From assembly GCF_000381065.1 (NCBI RefSeq), contig NZ_KB905840.1, forward strand, positions 219,419 through 283,418: a stretch of 64,000 nucleotides of DNA, in the 5' to 3' direction. Origin of the DNA: Propionispira raffinosivorans DSM 20765 (lineage in GTDB: Bacteria; Bacillota; Negativicutes; Selenomonadales; Selenomonadaceae). The notes below the pieces were generated by a model. That model made no database searches. It worked only from the letters and a program-made list of their open reading frames with translations, and was not told where the DNA came from. Below are positions 43,900 through 53,047 of the stretch, in pieces; the first letter of the stretch is position 1, and every line of letters begins with the position of its first letter. The position numbers and the translations under genes were made by a program.

Positions 43900-44283
43900 T
43901 CAGCCGTGGACATGTAGTAGTACATGTCCACGGTTTTCTGTGTTGAATTCGCCAATTACCTTATAGCGGTTGTTTGGTTGGTAATTAGGAATCAATATAA
44001 CTAGGGCTTCAAGTAGGTTTTTGTTGTTGCAACTGCGTGTGGAAGCTTGGTCGTTCTTTGTTTTTGAAAATGGTGTGGATTTAGCCTCGTTGCTTTTGCT
44101 GGCTCGGATGGCAAAAATGTTGTTGTTGCCACCGGTGCAGTACTGCACATTCTGTGGGTAGTTCATATCTTCCAAAACGTGCTTACTCAAAGTGACGCCG
44201 CTTTGTTTGATGTAGATTTCTGGAGCGGAATTTATGTTGATGTCGATGACCTCTAGGTTGATAGTAGAAAAATCAATAGCCAT
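43900..44283 (-). CDS. Conserved hypothetical protein
   Basis: A 127-residue protein. Blocks SGVTLSKHVLEDMNYPQNVQ, NIFAIRASKSNEAKSTPFSK, NKNLLEALVILIPNY and RYKVIGEF recall a family of small unassigned Firmicutes proteins often seen near phage or recombinase genes; that recollection is not checked. No clear SD precedes the ATG, which lies 2 nt after the stop of a serine-recombinase fragment. It ends in the terminator at 43904. Function unknown. Confidence 0.55.
   Translation of the reverse strand: MAIDFSTINLEVIDININSAPEIYIKQSGVTLSKHVLEDMNYPQNVQYCTGGNNNIFAIRASKSNEAKSTPFSKTKNDQASTRSCNNKNLLEALVILIPNYQPNNRYKVIGEFNTENRGHVLLHVHG
43904..43933. terminator. Bidirectional terminator
   Basis: CCGTGGACATGTA (43904-43916) and TACATGTCCACGG (43921-43933) pair perfectly around GTAG, followed by TTTTCTG. 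Confidence 0.75.
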
Positions 44284-44285
44284 AA

Positions 44286-44417
44286 TTATTTAGTCCGTTC
44301 ATCTGTGTAAATTTCCACCAATTCATAGTTTGGGGTATTGTCAATTAATGTTTTAAAGTCCTGAATCTGCATTTCAAAACTGCCGACTTGTGCTTCTTCA
44401 GCTGTGCCTCCATTCAT
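44286..44417 (-). pseudogene. Serine recombinase N-terminal fragment
   Basis: A 43-codon frame reads GTAEEAQVGSFEMQIQDF, then NTPNYELVEIYTDERTK, strongly reminiscent of the SFE-Q...NP-WEL-GIY-DEG segment in large serine recombinases. The catalytic Ser region before it and nearly all of the protein after it are missing. It begins at the junction with the GNAT remnant, so it is debris from a mobile element. Confidence 0.55.
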
Positions 44418-44430
44418 GCTGAATATGTTT

Positions 44431-44813
44431 TTATAGGCGACATAAAAGATAATAAAGCAATTCATTTTTATAAACCTTGGCTCCTAAATGCTTGTAAATA
44501 GAAATCGCATGTTCATTTGTTTCGACTGCCCAAAGAGTCATAGAACTGATTTGCATTCTAATTTGCCAGTATGAGGCATTTGCTTATCTAACTTACACGC
44601 TACAAAACCACATACACTATCATCGTCAGATGCAGCAATGTAAATAAAAGCATTTTCCTGTTTAAGAAACTTAATCCATTCCTCTATTGCATCATTATAA
44701 TTAAGACCTGCTAAATATGCAGATGGGAAATTTTCTTGATAAATGCTTTTCCAATTATCTATATGTATTTTAGCAATTGATGGGAGGTCATTGTCCTTTA
44801 CGGTTCTTTCCAA
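44431..44813 (-). pseudogene. GNAT acetyltransferase, internally deleted
   Basis: The N-terminal half (MERTVKDNDLPSIAKIHIDN ... SVCGFVACKLDKQMPHTGKL) and, after a frameshift at ~44537, the C-terminal end (MTLWAVETNEHAISIYKHLG, AKVYKNELLYYLLCRL) of one GNAT enzyme are present. The central acetyl-CoA-binding motif (R/QxxGxG/A, about 40 residues) is missing, so the gene cannot be active. Confidence 0.75.
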
Positions 44814-44975
44814 TTTTAGTTAAAAGAATCTATTAAGCAATAATAAAAGCTAAACTATCATAGTGAAAATTATAGAAAATCAACTTATGTTGGCAAGAAC
44901 CGATTTTACGCTTACCATAGTTCCTTTTATACAAATAAGCAAGAATGAAGTAAAATTAAAAATTTATAAAAGATA

Positions 44976-45024
44976 TTGACATTTATCAGGTACCTTATTA
45001 TAATGATATTAAGGTACCTGATAA
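44976..45024 (+). promoter_or_regulatory. Promoter with paired MarR operators
   Basis: Consensus TTGACA (44976-44981), 17-nt spacer and TATAAT (44999-45004). TTATCAGGTACCTTA (44983-44997) fills the spacer and its exact inverted copy TAAGGTACCTGATAA (45010-45024) lies just past the -10. Each copy is centred on the palindrome AGGTACCT. Binding of the MarR product at both sites would shut off its own gene. Confidence 0.85.
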
Positions 45025-45048
45025 TAATAATATAAGGAGAGATTAATT

Positions 45049-45594
45049 ATGGAAAAACAAGAAATCACTTTAATGGAACAGCTTATTATTTTGAGTCGTT
45101 TAATGATGTACAGACATCATCACATGAAAGGAAATCATATGCATAGTCCTTATCGCGGACAGGGAAGAGTTCTTTCTTTGCTTAAAATAGAACCTAAAAT
45201 GAGTCAAAAGAAACTTTCTTTTTTACTTGGGATACGACCTCAATCTATGGGGGAATTATTAGGAAAACTTGAACAAAATGGCGATATTACGAGGACTCAA
45301 TCAGAAGAGGATCGTCGTTCATTGGATATTGAATTGACAGAAAAGGGAATGGAAGCAGCAACAGCAAATGAAAATTTTCTAAAATGTGACCAAAATACAG
45401 AAGAAATTTTTAAGTGTCTTAATGAAGAAGAACAGAAAAATCTAGCAGATTATATGGACAGAATGATTACACTATTAAAAGATGAAATACCGGAGGCACA
45501 AGATGCTTTACTGCAACATCATCACGATGATGATCATCACGAAAATCACGGGCATCATATGAAAGGTTGCATGCATAACTTGAAAAGATTTTAG
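45049..45594 (+). CDS. MarR-family regulator with His-rich ends
   Basis: A 181-residue winged-helix protein: MSQKKLSFLLGIRPQSMGELLGKLE is the recognition region and SEEDRRSLDIELTEKG the wing. The N-terminus has YRHHHMKGNHMHS and the C-terminus a run of His/Asp (QHHHDDDHHENHGHHMKGCMH), unusual for MarR and suggestive of Ni, Zn or Cu binding. SD AAGGAGAG. Autoregulation is suggested by the paired operators. No transporter gene follows, so its regulon lies elsewhere or was lost. Confidence 0.88.
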   Translation: MEKQEITLMEQLIILSRLMMYRHHHMKGNHMHSPYRGQGRVLSLLKIEPKMSQKKLSFLLGIRPQSMGELLGKLEQNGDITRTQSEEDRRSLDIELTEKGMEAATANENFLKCDQNTEEIFKCLNEEEQKNLADYMDRMITLLKDEIPEAQDALLQHHHDDDHHENHGHHMKGCMHNLKRF

Positions 45595-45749
45595 TAAGTT
45601 ATGGTTGTTATAAATCATATCAATTTAATTGGCATACAAGGCGAGCTGATTTGATGAGCAGAGGATACTGTCTGTTTGTAACGGAAAAAATGAAATAATC
45701 GAGTGCAGTTGTGTTTTAGCAGTATGTGGGTTGGGAGGGGGCGGCACAA

Positions 45750-46184
45750 GTGACGGTCAGTGATTTTAAGCAAATTATAAATGGAAAGTATAAAATGACT
45801 CGACAACGTGAAATCGTTTTTAATGCGATGAATAGTAAACCACATCTTCATTTTACTGTAGAAGATATATTGGATATTGTTCATGAGGTGCATCCGGAAA
45901 TTGGAGTGGCAACTATATACAGAACATTGCAAATCTTTATACAAACAGGTATTGTCCAAAGACTGGATTTATTGAATAGACGAGCATACTATGAAATATC
46001 TGAACAAAAGCATTATCATATGATTTGCCTGTCATGTGGAGCAATTGTTGAAGTAACTGATGAAGCAACTGAGGAGGTGCTGAATATGGTTAAAATAAAG
46101 AAGCAAGTTTTAAATGATTTTCGAGTAGTGGATTGCCAAATATATTTTTATGGTTACTGTAAAAATTGTCAAGCGATAAGTTGA
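45750..46184 (+). CDS. Fur-family metalloregulator
   Basis: A 144-residue protein with N-terminal winged helix (TRQREIVFNAMNSKPHLHFTVEDILDIV, IGVATIYRTLQIFI) and C-terminal dimerisation domain. CLSC and CKNC form the structural zinc site; HYHMICLSCGAIVEV is the metal-site segment. Whether it is Fur, PerR or Zur cannot be settled from sequence alone. GTG 45750 is chosen since GGGAGGGG lies 9 nt upstream. Fur boxes at 18.3, 18.5, 30.0, 33.7 and 36.4 kb could be its targets if it is Fur. Confidence 0.88.
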   Translation: MTVSDFKQIINGKYKMTRQREIVFNAMNSKPHLHFTVEDILDIVHEVHPEIGVATIYRTLQIFIQTGIVQRLDLLNRRAYYEISEQKHYHMICLSCGAIVEVTDEATEEVLNMVKIKKQVLNDFRVVDCQIYFYGYCKNCQAIS

Positions 46185-46187
46185 TTC

Positions 46188-46310
46188 ATACTAACTACAC
46201 CGGGAGTTAAGGTTGATACGGGGGAATACGATACGTTCGGTATTCCAGCGACAATCTTAGCGAATTATTTGCTCGAAAACGGGATTATTCCGGAAATCAA
46301 GGGAGTTTCT
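46188..46310 (+). pseudogene. Ornithine decarboxylase C-terminal fragment
   Basis: The frame reads LTTPGVKVDTGEYDTFGIPA then TILANYLLENGIIPE, matching the C-terminal part of PLP-dependent ornithine/arginine decarboxylases (SpeC/SpeF). It begins 4 nt after the Fur stop codon and breaks off within ~40 codons. It was fused by deletion to a permease remnant. Confidence 0.7.
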
Positions 46311-46498
46311 TTGGGGAAAAGCCGCTGGAAAGGTTTTGTTGCCTTCGTGGGGCATTGTACAGTCTTTATGCGTTGTATGCCTGCGGCTTTACAGCGATGA
46401 TGTATGGTGCGATGATTACCTTCGCCGGATGGACTTTATATGGATTTGTTTCGAAACGTTTTGATTTAATCTCCTCGGTTACAGATCGACATATTTAA
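46311..46498 (+). pseudogene. APC amino-acid permease C-terminal fragment
   Basis: In a different frame from the decarboxylase fragment, the text GALYSLYALYACGFTAMMYG and TFAGWTLYGFVSKRFDL matches the end of APC-family antiporters such as PotE or ArcD. Decarboxylase plus antiporter is a classic acid-resistance pair; here both are only remnants. Confidence 0.6.
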
Positions 46499-46534
46499 AT
46501 TAGCTTACCAACCATATGTTTCTATATTTTACAG

Positions 46535-46582
46535 AAAAAACACTTTCAGATAGCGGTAGTTCCGTGCTGAAAGTGTTTTTTT
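46535..46582 (+). terminator. Intrinsic terminator
   Basis: AAAAAACACTTTCAG (46535-46549) pairs with CTGAAAGTGTTTTTTT (46567-46582). Confidence 0.85.
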
Positions 46583-46757
46583 GCTGTTCTAGAATTTAGT
46601 GATAAATTGACTGGGGTCAATAAATTCAATGCTTGAATTTAAATATAGTAGACGATCCAGATCGTTCATTCGTAGCATGTAAGGCAACAAAAGGAAATGA
46701 CGAAAACAGCCAGATAAAAATGATCCTTAATATTTAAAGAATATTTAAAAAATTCTC

Positions 46758-46788
46758 TTGACATGGGAATGTTCCCATAACTTAAAAT
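46758..46788 (+). promoter_or_regulatory. Promoter with LacI-type operator
   Basis: TTGACA (46758-46763) overlaps the perfect inverted repeat ATGGGAA-TG-TTCCCAT (46763-46778); a TAAAAT follows at 46783-46788. The 16-bp symmetric site fits LacI-family operators, and a LacI regulator is encoded at 56026. Confidence 0.72.
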
Positions 46789-46827
46789 GATGTTATCTTA
46801 AGAATATAAATAGGGAGGTAAAAAGAT

Positions 46828-48222
46828 ATGTCAAGAAATGCATTAAAAATAGTTACGATCGGTGGGGGTTCTAGTTATACTCCGGAATTAATAGAAGGTT
46901 ATATTAAACGTAGTGACCAATTGCCTATCAAAGAAATTTGGTTAGTTGATATTTTAGAAGGAAAAGAAAAGCTGGAAATAGTTGGAGCCATGGCTAAGAG
47001 AATGGTCAAAGCTGCAAACTTGGATTGGGATATTCATTTGACAATAGATAGACGTGAAGCGCTGAAAGATGCTGATTTTGTGTCTACCCAGTTTAGAGTA
47101 GGTTTTTTACAATCACGTATAAAAGATGAAAGAATACCTAATTCTTATGGAATGATTGGTCAAGAGACGAATGGTGCTGGTGGTATATTTAAGGCTTTTC
47201 GATCGATTCCAGTAATTCTTGATATAGTTAAAGATATGAAGGAATTATGTCCAGATGCTTGGCTGATTAACTTTACGAATCCAAGTGGAATGCTTACAGA
47301 AGCTATTGTTTCCTATGGGCATTGGAATAAAGTCATCGGTTTATGTAATGTACCAGTTATGGCAATGATTAGTGAACCAAAATTGATTGAGAAAACGTTA
47401 GATGAACTTACGTATAAATTTGCAGGGCTCGATCATTTCCATTGGCATCGCGTTTGGGATAATACTGGTAAAGAAGTGACATTGGAAATCATCGGTAAAA
47501 TGTATGATGGTGAAGATGCGGGATTACCTAAAAATATTTTTAATGTTCCATTCTTTAGAGAACAATTAACTCAAATGAAAATGATTCCATGCGGTTATCA
47601 TAGATACTATTACCGTCAGGAAGAAATGCTCAAACATGGCTTGGAAGAGTATGAAAGTGAAAAAGGTACACGCGGGCAGCAGGTTATGAAGATTGAAAAA
47701 GAGCTGTTTGAATTGTATAAAGATCCTAAACTGGATTATAAGCCGAAGCAGTTGTCAGAACGAGGCGGTGCACATTATTCTGATGCAGCTTGTGAAGCTA
47801 TTGCATCTGTTTATGGGAACAAGAAAACACAAATGGTTGTATCTACTGTAAATAATGGTGCTGTTCCGGATCTGCCTAATGAGCAGGTAGTGGAAGTTTC
47901 TTCACAAATCGGTGCATCGGGTGCTGTTCCAATGGTCTTTGGTCCTTTTTCACCGGCAGAACGAGGCTGGCTGCAAGTGATGAAGAATATGGAGTTGATA
48001 ACAGTTCAAGCAGCTGTAATGGGTGATTATGGTTTAGCTTTACAAGCATTTATATTAAATCCGCTTATTCCAAGTGGGCAGAAAGCGAAGGATTTACTAG
48101 ATGAAATGCTAGTGGCAAATAAAAAATATTTACCACAGTTTTCTGAAAAAATCAAGGAATTGGTAGATTCTGGTGTAAAGGTACAGGATCAGATAGCTGC
48201 AAATATCGATAATACAATTTAA
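46828..48222 (+). CDS. GH4 6-phospho-beta-glucosidase
   Basis: A 464-residue NAD- and Mn-dependent glycosidase of family GH4. The N-terminal Rossmann motif VTIGGGSSYTPELIEGY binds NAD; further hallmarks are FRVGFLQSR, GQETNGAGG, LINFTNPSGMLTEAI, GLCNVP and ERGGAHYSDAACEAI. These enzymes (LicH, CelF, BglT) cleave 6-phospho-beta-glucosides by oxidation-elimination, producing glucose 6-phosphate and the aglycone. SD GGGAGG. It is the first gene of an operon that continues past an IS21 insertion into the PTS permease and dehydratase genes. Confidence 0.93.
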   Translation: MSRNALKIVTIGGGSSYTPELIEGYIKRSDQLPIKEIWLVDILEGKEKLEIVGAMAKRMVKAANLDWDIHLTIDRREALKDADFVSTQFRVGFLQSRIKDERIPNSYGMIGQETNGAGGIFKAFRSIPVILDIVKDMKELCPDAWLINFTNPSGMLTEAIVSYGHWNKVIGLCNVPVMAMISEPKLIEKTLDELTYKFAGLDHFHWHRVWDNTGKEVTLEIIGKMYDGEDAGLPKNIFNVPFFREQLTQMKMIPCGYHRYYYRQEEMLKHGLEEYESEKGTRGQQVMKIEKELFELYKDPKLDYKPKQLSERGGAHYSDAACEAIASVYGNKKTQMVVSTVNNGAVPDLPNEQVVEVSSQIGASGAVPMVFGPFSPAERGWLQVMKNMELITVQAAVMGDYGLALQAFILNPLIPSGQKAKDLLDEMLVANKKYLPQFSEKIKELVDSGVKVQDQIAANIDNTI

Positions 48223-48300
48223 TTTGTAAGTAGATAATTCGTGTATTTATGATAACGGAGAGTGATAATCTAAAAAAGTTGGTATATACGTGGGAGGGTG

Positions 48301-48368
48301 TTGATTAATTTATAGCCTTTGGCAATGCAGTAGGATAGAGGATGCGGAGTGTTCTATAAATTAATCAA
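48301..48368 (+). repeat. Inverted repeat after the GH4 gene
   Basis: TTGATTAATTTATAG (48301-48315) and CTATAAATTAATCAA (48354-48368) pair perfectly; flanking GGG and CCC extend it imperfectly. The 38-nt loop is purine-rich. No T run. It may be an attenuator or RNA-processing site between GH4 and the PTS permease. Confidence 0.5.
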
Positions 48369-48647
48369 CCCTTAAACAATAATAGAAATATAAGCGTACT
48401 TCTAAATTTCATTAATTAATATTTTGAGAATTTCGATAATTATTGCAATTATAGCTTTTCGTCATAAAAATTTGAGTTATCGGTTCATATTGTTTTAATA
48501 GGAAACTTTATATTTTGTAAATGGTAATATAAAAGTGAGCCAAAAAGCCGGATAATGGCAACGAAAAAGTGAGCCACTTTGAATCAAATCCCGTACAATA
48601 GAAATGTAAATTTCTATGTAAAGGGATGAAGTCAGGTGGTTATCACG

Positions 48648-50080
48648 ATGGAAGATTACCAAGCAATTCGTCACATGTATCTCATAGATCATTTGAGCCA
48701 GCGTACAATCGCTGAAAATTAGGCATTTCCCGCAATACGGTGCGCAAGTATTGCGAAGGAGATATTCTGCCCGGAGTACGAGCCCATTACCAGCGCAGTG
48801 CTTCTGTAGTTACTCCAGAAATTATCCAATTCATCCAGCAATGCTTTCTTGCTGATGAGCAGGAACATAACAAAAAGCAACATCATACAGCCAAACGCAT
48901 CTATGACCGCCTGGTTGCTGAAATGAATTTCACTGGCTCCGAAAGCTCAATTCGGCATACGGTACAGAAACTTCACGAGACTGCACAAAATGTATTTGTT
49001 CCGCTGGTGTTTTCTCCCGGTGAGGCTATGCAGGTTGACTGGGGTGAATGCTATGTGTATCTGAACGGCATGCGCACGAAAGCTTACTTCTTTTGTGCAA
49101 GGCTTTGCTACAGCTGCGCTCCTTTTGTTGTCTGTTACCGCCGACAAAATACGGAATCTTTTCTTGAGGCACTAATCCGTGCATTTGAATTCTTTGGCGG
49201 TGTACCGCGCCGTGTCATCTTTGACAACGGTAAGGTCGCAGTAAAAAGCGGCTATGGGAAGAAGGCCGTTTGCCAGGATCGATATGCGGCGCTTGCTGCA
49301 CATTACTGTTTTGAAACGGTATTCTGTAATCCTGCCAGTGGCAATGAAAAGGGACTTGTGGAAAACTTGGTCGGCTGGACCAGAAGAAATACTTTTGTTC
49401 CCATCCCACATGTCGAAGGCATGGACGAACTGAACGAGTTAACGAAACAGCAGTGCTGCAGCTATATAAAATCCCATAAAATACAGCAAAAACCGCAGAG
49501 CGTCAACCATATGCTGACGATTGATAAAGGAATGCTTTTGCCGCTTCCCGGCTGTCGTTATGATGCTAGTCGGAGCACTGAGTGCCGGGTGAACTCTTAT
49601 ACAACAGTGCGTTTTGAGAGCAACAATTATTCTGTGCCTGTACGTTATGTGGGCCGGACCGTCGCTGTAAAGGGCTTTGCTGAAACCGTCTGTATTTATG
49701 CCGATGGTGAGAAAGTTGCACGGCATATCCGGTCCTACGACAGAGAACAGGATCTTCTAACTTTGGCACATTACCTGCCGATTTTGGAGCGCAAACCGGG
49801 CAGTATCCTGAATGCGAAGCCAGTACGACAAAATCTGTCTCCAGCTATGCTGCAGTGGTTGCAGGATATGGCTTTCACCGGTAAGGAACTTGTGACAATC
49901 CTTACGGACTGTGCTAATAAAGGGGAAGCCGAGGTTTGGCTGCATAAAGCAGAATACCAGGCTATGAAACAGCGTCCGGTATGCATTACGGACCCGGTAC
50001 ATGTACAGGCAGTAGATCTGACAGCGTATAACCAATTCTTAAGTACAGGAGATGATGCTTTATGCCAGAAGCAGGCGTAA
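48648..50080 (+). pseudogene. istA: IS21 transposase IstA, frameshifted near its start
   Basis: From ATG 48648 the frame encodes MEDYQAIRHMYLIDHLSQRT and then hits TAG at 48720. Restoring one T in GAAAATTAGG would continue into SRNTVRKYCEGDI, the normal HTH. The long downstream frame (GTG 48740 to 50080, 446 residues) carries the DDE domain (VFSPGEAMQVDWGE, PRRVIFDNGK, CNPASGNEKGLVENLVGW). Loss of the HTH suggests inactivity unless the downstream start or a frameshift rescues it. Confidence 0.85.
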
Positions 50081-50814
50081 CGGAATCGTTGCGATTCTAT
50101 GCCAAACAACTCAGACTGCCAACCTTCTCCCGTATTGACGAGGTTGTACGCAAATTTCAAACGGGGCAAAGCTTAGAAAGCTTTACTCTGGAGCTTTTAA
50201 AGCGGGAATATGTTTCCCGTCAAGAAAACCAGTTGAAACGCCGAATTAAGCGAGCGAAGTTCCCCATGCTTAAGACCATTGAAGAATTCCAGTTGGAGCG
50301 GTTAGAGCATGTGCGGCCTGAATTTGTGAAACAGCTGGCAAGCTGTGAATTTATTCATCGGCATGAGAATGTCGTAATGATTGGCAATCCTGGAACTGGA
50401 AAAACGCATCTGATGACTGCTTTGGGCTTAAAAGCCTGTTCCAATGGTTACAGCGTAATCTTTAAAAATGCATCAACGTTGGCAGCAGAGCTTCGTGAAG
50501 CAAAAGATGGTTACCAACTTAGAAAGCAAGAAAAAGCTATTGTCAATGCCGATTTACTGCTTCTAGACGAGCTCAGTTATGCAAGCTTCAATCGGGAAGA
50601 ATCTGAGCTTTTATTCAAGGTCATAGCTGAACGTTCGGAAAAAGCCAGCACTATAATAACGACAAATCTGGAGTTTTCCCGTTGGCCAGAACTTTTTGCT
50701 AATGAGACTTTGGTAGCTGCACTGGTGGATCGTCTGACATACCATTCACATGTATTGAATATGAATGGCAATTCCTATCGCCTGAAAAGTGCTAGTGGCT
50801 CAAAAATCCGTTAG
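50062..50814 (+). CDS. istB: IS21 helper ATPase IstB
   Basis: A 250-residue AAA+ ATPase related to DnaC: Walker A GNPGTGKTHL, Walker B LLLLDELSY and the arginine-containing C-terminus LVDRLTYHSHVL. IstB assists IstA in transposition and target choice. It overlaps istA by 19 nt as in other IS21 elements. Intact in sequence even though istA is broken. Confidence 0.93.
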   Translation: MPEAGVTESLRFYAKQLRLPTFSRIDEVVRKFQTGQSLESFTLELLKREYVSRQENQLKRRIKRAKFPMLKTIEEFQLERLEHVRPEFVKQLASCEFIHRHENVVMIGNPGTGKTHLMTALGLKACSNGYSVIFKNASTLAAELREAKDGYQLRKQEKAIVNADLLLLDELSYASFNREESELLFKVIAERSEKASTIITTNLEFSRWPELFANETLVAALVDRLTYHSHVLNMNGNSYRLKSASGSKIR

Positions 50815-50935
50815 CGTGTGGCTCATTTTTTTGTTGCCAGAGTGGTTCAAAAATTCATTGCCAAGTGGCTCACTTTTTCATTGACATTCACAATATTTTG
50901 AATTTTAAGTTTACTTGGAGAAAGAAGGGTTTATT

Positions 50936-52777
50936 TTGAAACAAGAAAATATATCTAATCTAATTATAGAAAATGTTGGCGGTATAGAAAATGTTGTAAA
51001 CCTCTATCATTGTATGACTAGATTGAGATTTATTTTAAAAGATCAAAAAAAATTTAATGCGGAAGCATTAAAGAATATACCAGGTGTTATAAATATAGTA
51101 CAATCTGGAGCCGAGTCACAAATTATTATTGGTGCAGAAGTCGATACGTTTTATAATGATTTATTAAAACAGGGGTTAGAAAATTTTAGTGATTGTTCAA
51201 GTAATCAAGAAAAACAAAAATTCAATATTAGAGAGATATTTCAAAAAGGATTGACCGCACTGGCTGGAATTATGGCACCTATTTTACCTATTTTGATTGC
51301 CGGTGGTATGGTAAAAGTTGTGCTTGCATTGCTGGTGCTTTCGGGAATGAGTCGTGATTCGCAAAATTATAAGATACTTTATTTTATTTCGGATGCTACT
51401 TTTTATTTTTTACCGTTTTTTATCGCCAATAGTTTTGCAACGAGAATTAAGGCCAATAATTATATGGCAATGGTTATAGCAGGGATACTGCTTCATCCTA
51501 ATTTTATGAGCATGGTTAGTGAGGGTAAAGCAGTTTCTTTCTTTGATTTGCCAGTGCGCTTAGTATCCTATAGTGCAACGGTTATTCCTATTATTTTTGC
51601 TGTTTGGTTTATGAGTTATGTGGAAAAGGTTGTGGAAAAATACACGCCTAAATTAATCAAGACGATGTTTAGACCATTATTAACTCTTTTGATAACAGCC
51701 CCAGTAGTTTTAATTGTAATTGGTCCTTTAGGTGGATATTTAGGTGAGGGTCTTTACTATGTTATACAAATACTCAATGAAAATGTTCCTTGGGCTGTAC
51801 CGATGCTGATGGGAACCTTTTCACCGTTACTGGTAATGGCTGGTATGCATTTATCGATAACACCGTTTGCTATCTTGTCAGTGTCTAGATTTGGCTATGA
51901 AACACTCATGGGTCCAGGAATGCTTGGCAGCAATATTGCACAAGGTGGTGCTTCACTAGCAATCGCATTTAAAGAAAAGCGGATAGAAAAACGTGAAGTG
52001 GCCATTTCAGCAGGAATTACAGCTTTATCAGGAATAACGGAACCTGCACTTTATGGTGTAACGGTAAAATATAAAAGAGCGTTGCTCTGTGTTATGGTTT
52101 CCGGGGGTATTGCGGGTCTTTATGCCGGAATAACAGGTGTTGTAAGATATGCTATTGCTTCAGCAAGCTTTTTGTCTTTGCCAGTTTTTATTGGTGATAA
52201 TCCTAATAATATAATCAATGCAATTATTACAGCAATGATAGCATTAGTCCTTTCTTTTGTATTGACTTATGTGTTTGTTCCAGTAGAAAGTGTTGCAGAA
52301 GAAACCAAAAAAGAAGTAGAAAATGATAAAGAAGAAGTTAAAAATGTAGTAGCAGGTACATTGATTCCATTGCAAGATGTTAAAGATGAAGCATTTTCAT
52401 CAGGGACTCTAGGGGGCGGAGCAGCGATAATACCACAGGAAGGAGCGATACATTCTCCTGTTGATGGCGTACTATCAATGGTATACCCTACTGGCCATGC
52501 GATTGGGATCACTAGTAAAAGTGGCAAAGAAATATTGATTCATATTGGTATAGATACTGTAAAGCTGGACGGAGAAGGATTTAAGTCACATATAAAAACT
52601 GGAATGGAAGTCAAAAAAGGTGATTTGTTGATCGAGGTGGATTTAAATCTTCTTAAAGAAAAAGGTTATGATACGACAGTCATTATTGTCATATTGAATC
52701 GTGTAATGGATAATCTAATAATCACAAAAAAAGACAGGTTGACGATCCAGGATACATTGTTAGAAATTATTGATTAA
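50936..52777 (+). CDS. PTS beta-glucoside-type EIIBCA permease
   Basis: A 613-residue three-domain protein: EIIB (~1-90, Cys26 in YHCMTRLRF), EIIC (~105-450, about ten helices, GITALSGITEPALYGV) and EIIA_1 (~470-613, IHSPVDGVLSMVYPT with ILIHIGIDTVKLDG). Related to BglF/BglP, which import and phosphorylate beta-glucosides. TTG 50936 follows GAAGGG by 6 nt; TTG 50915 overlaps the SD. The IS21 lies only 43 nt upstream, so expression now probably depends on read-through from the IS or the GH4 promoter. Confidence 0.92.
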   Translation: MKQENISNLIIENVGGIENVVNLYHCMTRLRFILKDQKKFNAEALKNIPGVINIVQSGAESQIIIGAEVDTFYNDLLKQGLENFSDCSSNQEKQKFNIREIFQKGLTALAGIMAPILPILIAGGMVKVVLALLVLSGMSRDSQNYKILYFISDATFYFLPFFIANSFATRIKANNYMAMVIAGILLHPNFMSMVSEGKAVSFFDLPVRLVSYSATVIPIIFAVWFMSYVEKVVEKYTPKLIKTMFRPLLTLLITAPVVLIVIGPLGGYLGEGLYYVIQILNENVPWAVPMLMGTFSPLLVMAGMHLSITPFAILSVSRFGYETLMGPGMLGSNIAQGGASLAIAFKEKRIEKREVAISAGITALSGITEPALYGVTVKYKRALLCVMVSGGIAGLYAGITGVVRYAIASASFLSLPVFIGDNPNNIINAIITAMIALVLSFVLTYVFVPVESVAEETKKEVENDKEEVKNVVAGTLIPLQDVKDEAFSSGTLGGGAAIIPQEGAIHSPVDGVLSMVYPTGHAIGITSKSGKEILIHIGIDTVKLDGEGFKSHIKTGMEVKKGDLLIEVDLNLLKEKGYDTTVIIVILNRVMDNLIITKKDRLTIQDTLLEIID

Positions 52778-52823
52778 AACGAAAATAGTCACAACTGTAA
52801 AGTAGTATTATATTTTGTTATTG
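52778..52823. other. Junction between PTS gene and IS110 element
   Basis: No terminator or gene is seen; the left boundary of the IS110 element lies here or shortly after and cannot be fixed, since such elements make no target duplication. Confidence 0.35.
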
Positions 52824-52884
52824 CAAAGTGTATAAGCATAGTGTCAGTACGAGGATTAAGTTTAGGAGTTGAAAATAAAAAAAT

Positions 52885-52922
52885 AAGCTTTGTAAGTTGG
52901 CGGATATCTGCTTACAAAACTT
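52885..52922 (+). ncRNA. Hairpin in the left non-coding end of IS110 element
   Basis: AAGCTTTGTAAG (52885-52896) pairs with CTTACAAAACTT (52911-52922), one mismatch, loop rich in G (TTGGCGGATATCTG). A second small hairpin, GCATT/AATGC, follows at 52932-52946. In IS110-group elements this end encodes the bridge RNA. Candidate only. Confidence 0.4.
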
Positions 52923-53047
52923 ATTATACGAGCATTCCTGTAATGCGAAAATTTGAGCTTTGAATAAAAAAGGATGTTCCCTTAAACTAATAGTGTGCAC
53001 GGGGTCACAAAAGTGCCCTAAAAAATATTAGTAAAGGAACATCTAAA

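Larger units (their letters stand above)
48516..50892 (+). mobile_element. IS21-family insertion sequence
   Basis: Contains istA (frameshifted) and istB. The ends begin TGT and share a 26-bp imperfect inverted repeat (21 matches) ending in AAAAGTGAGCC, with further GTGAGCC-type repeats inside both ends, as in IS21. It is flanked by ATATTT at 48510-48515 and 50893-50898, a probable 6-bp target duplication. It sits between the GH4 gene and the PTS permease of one operon and is visibly richer in GC than its surroundings. Confidence 0.88.
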
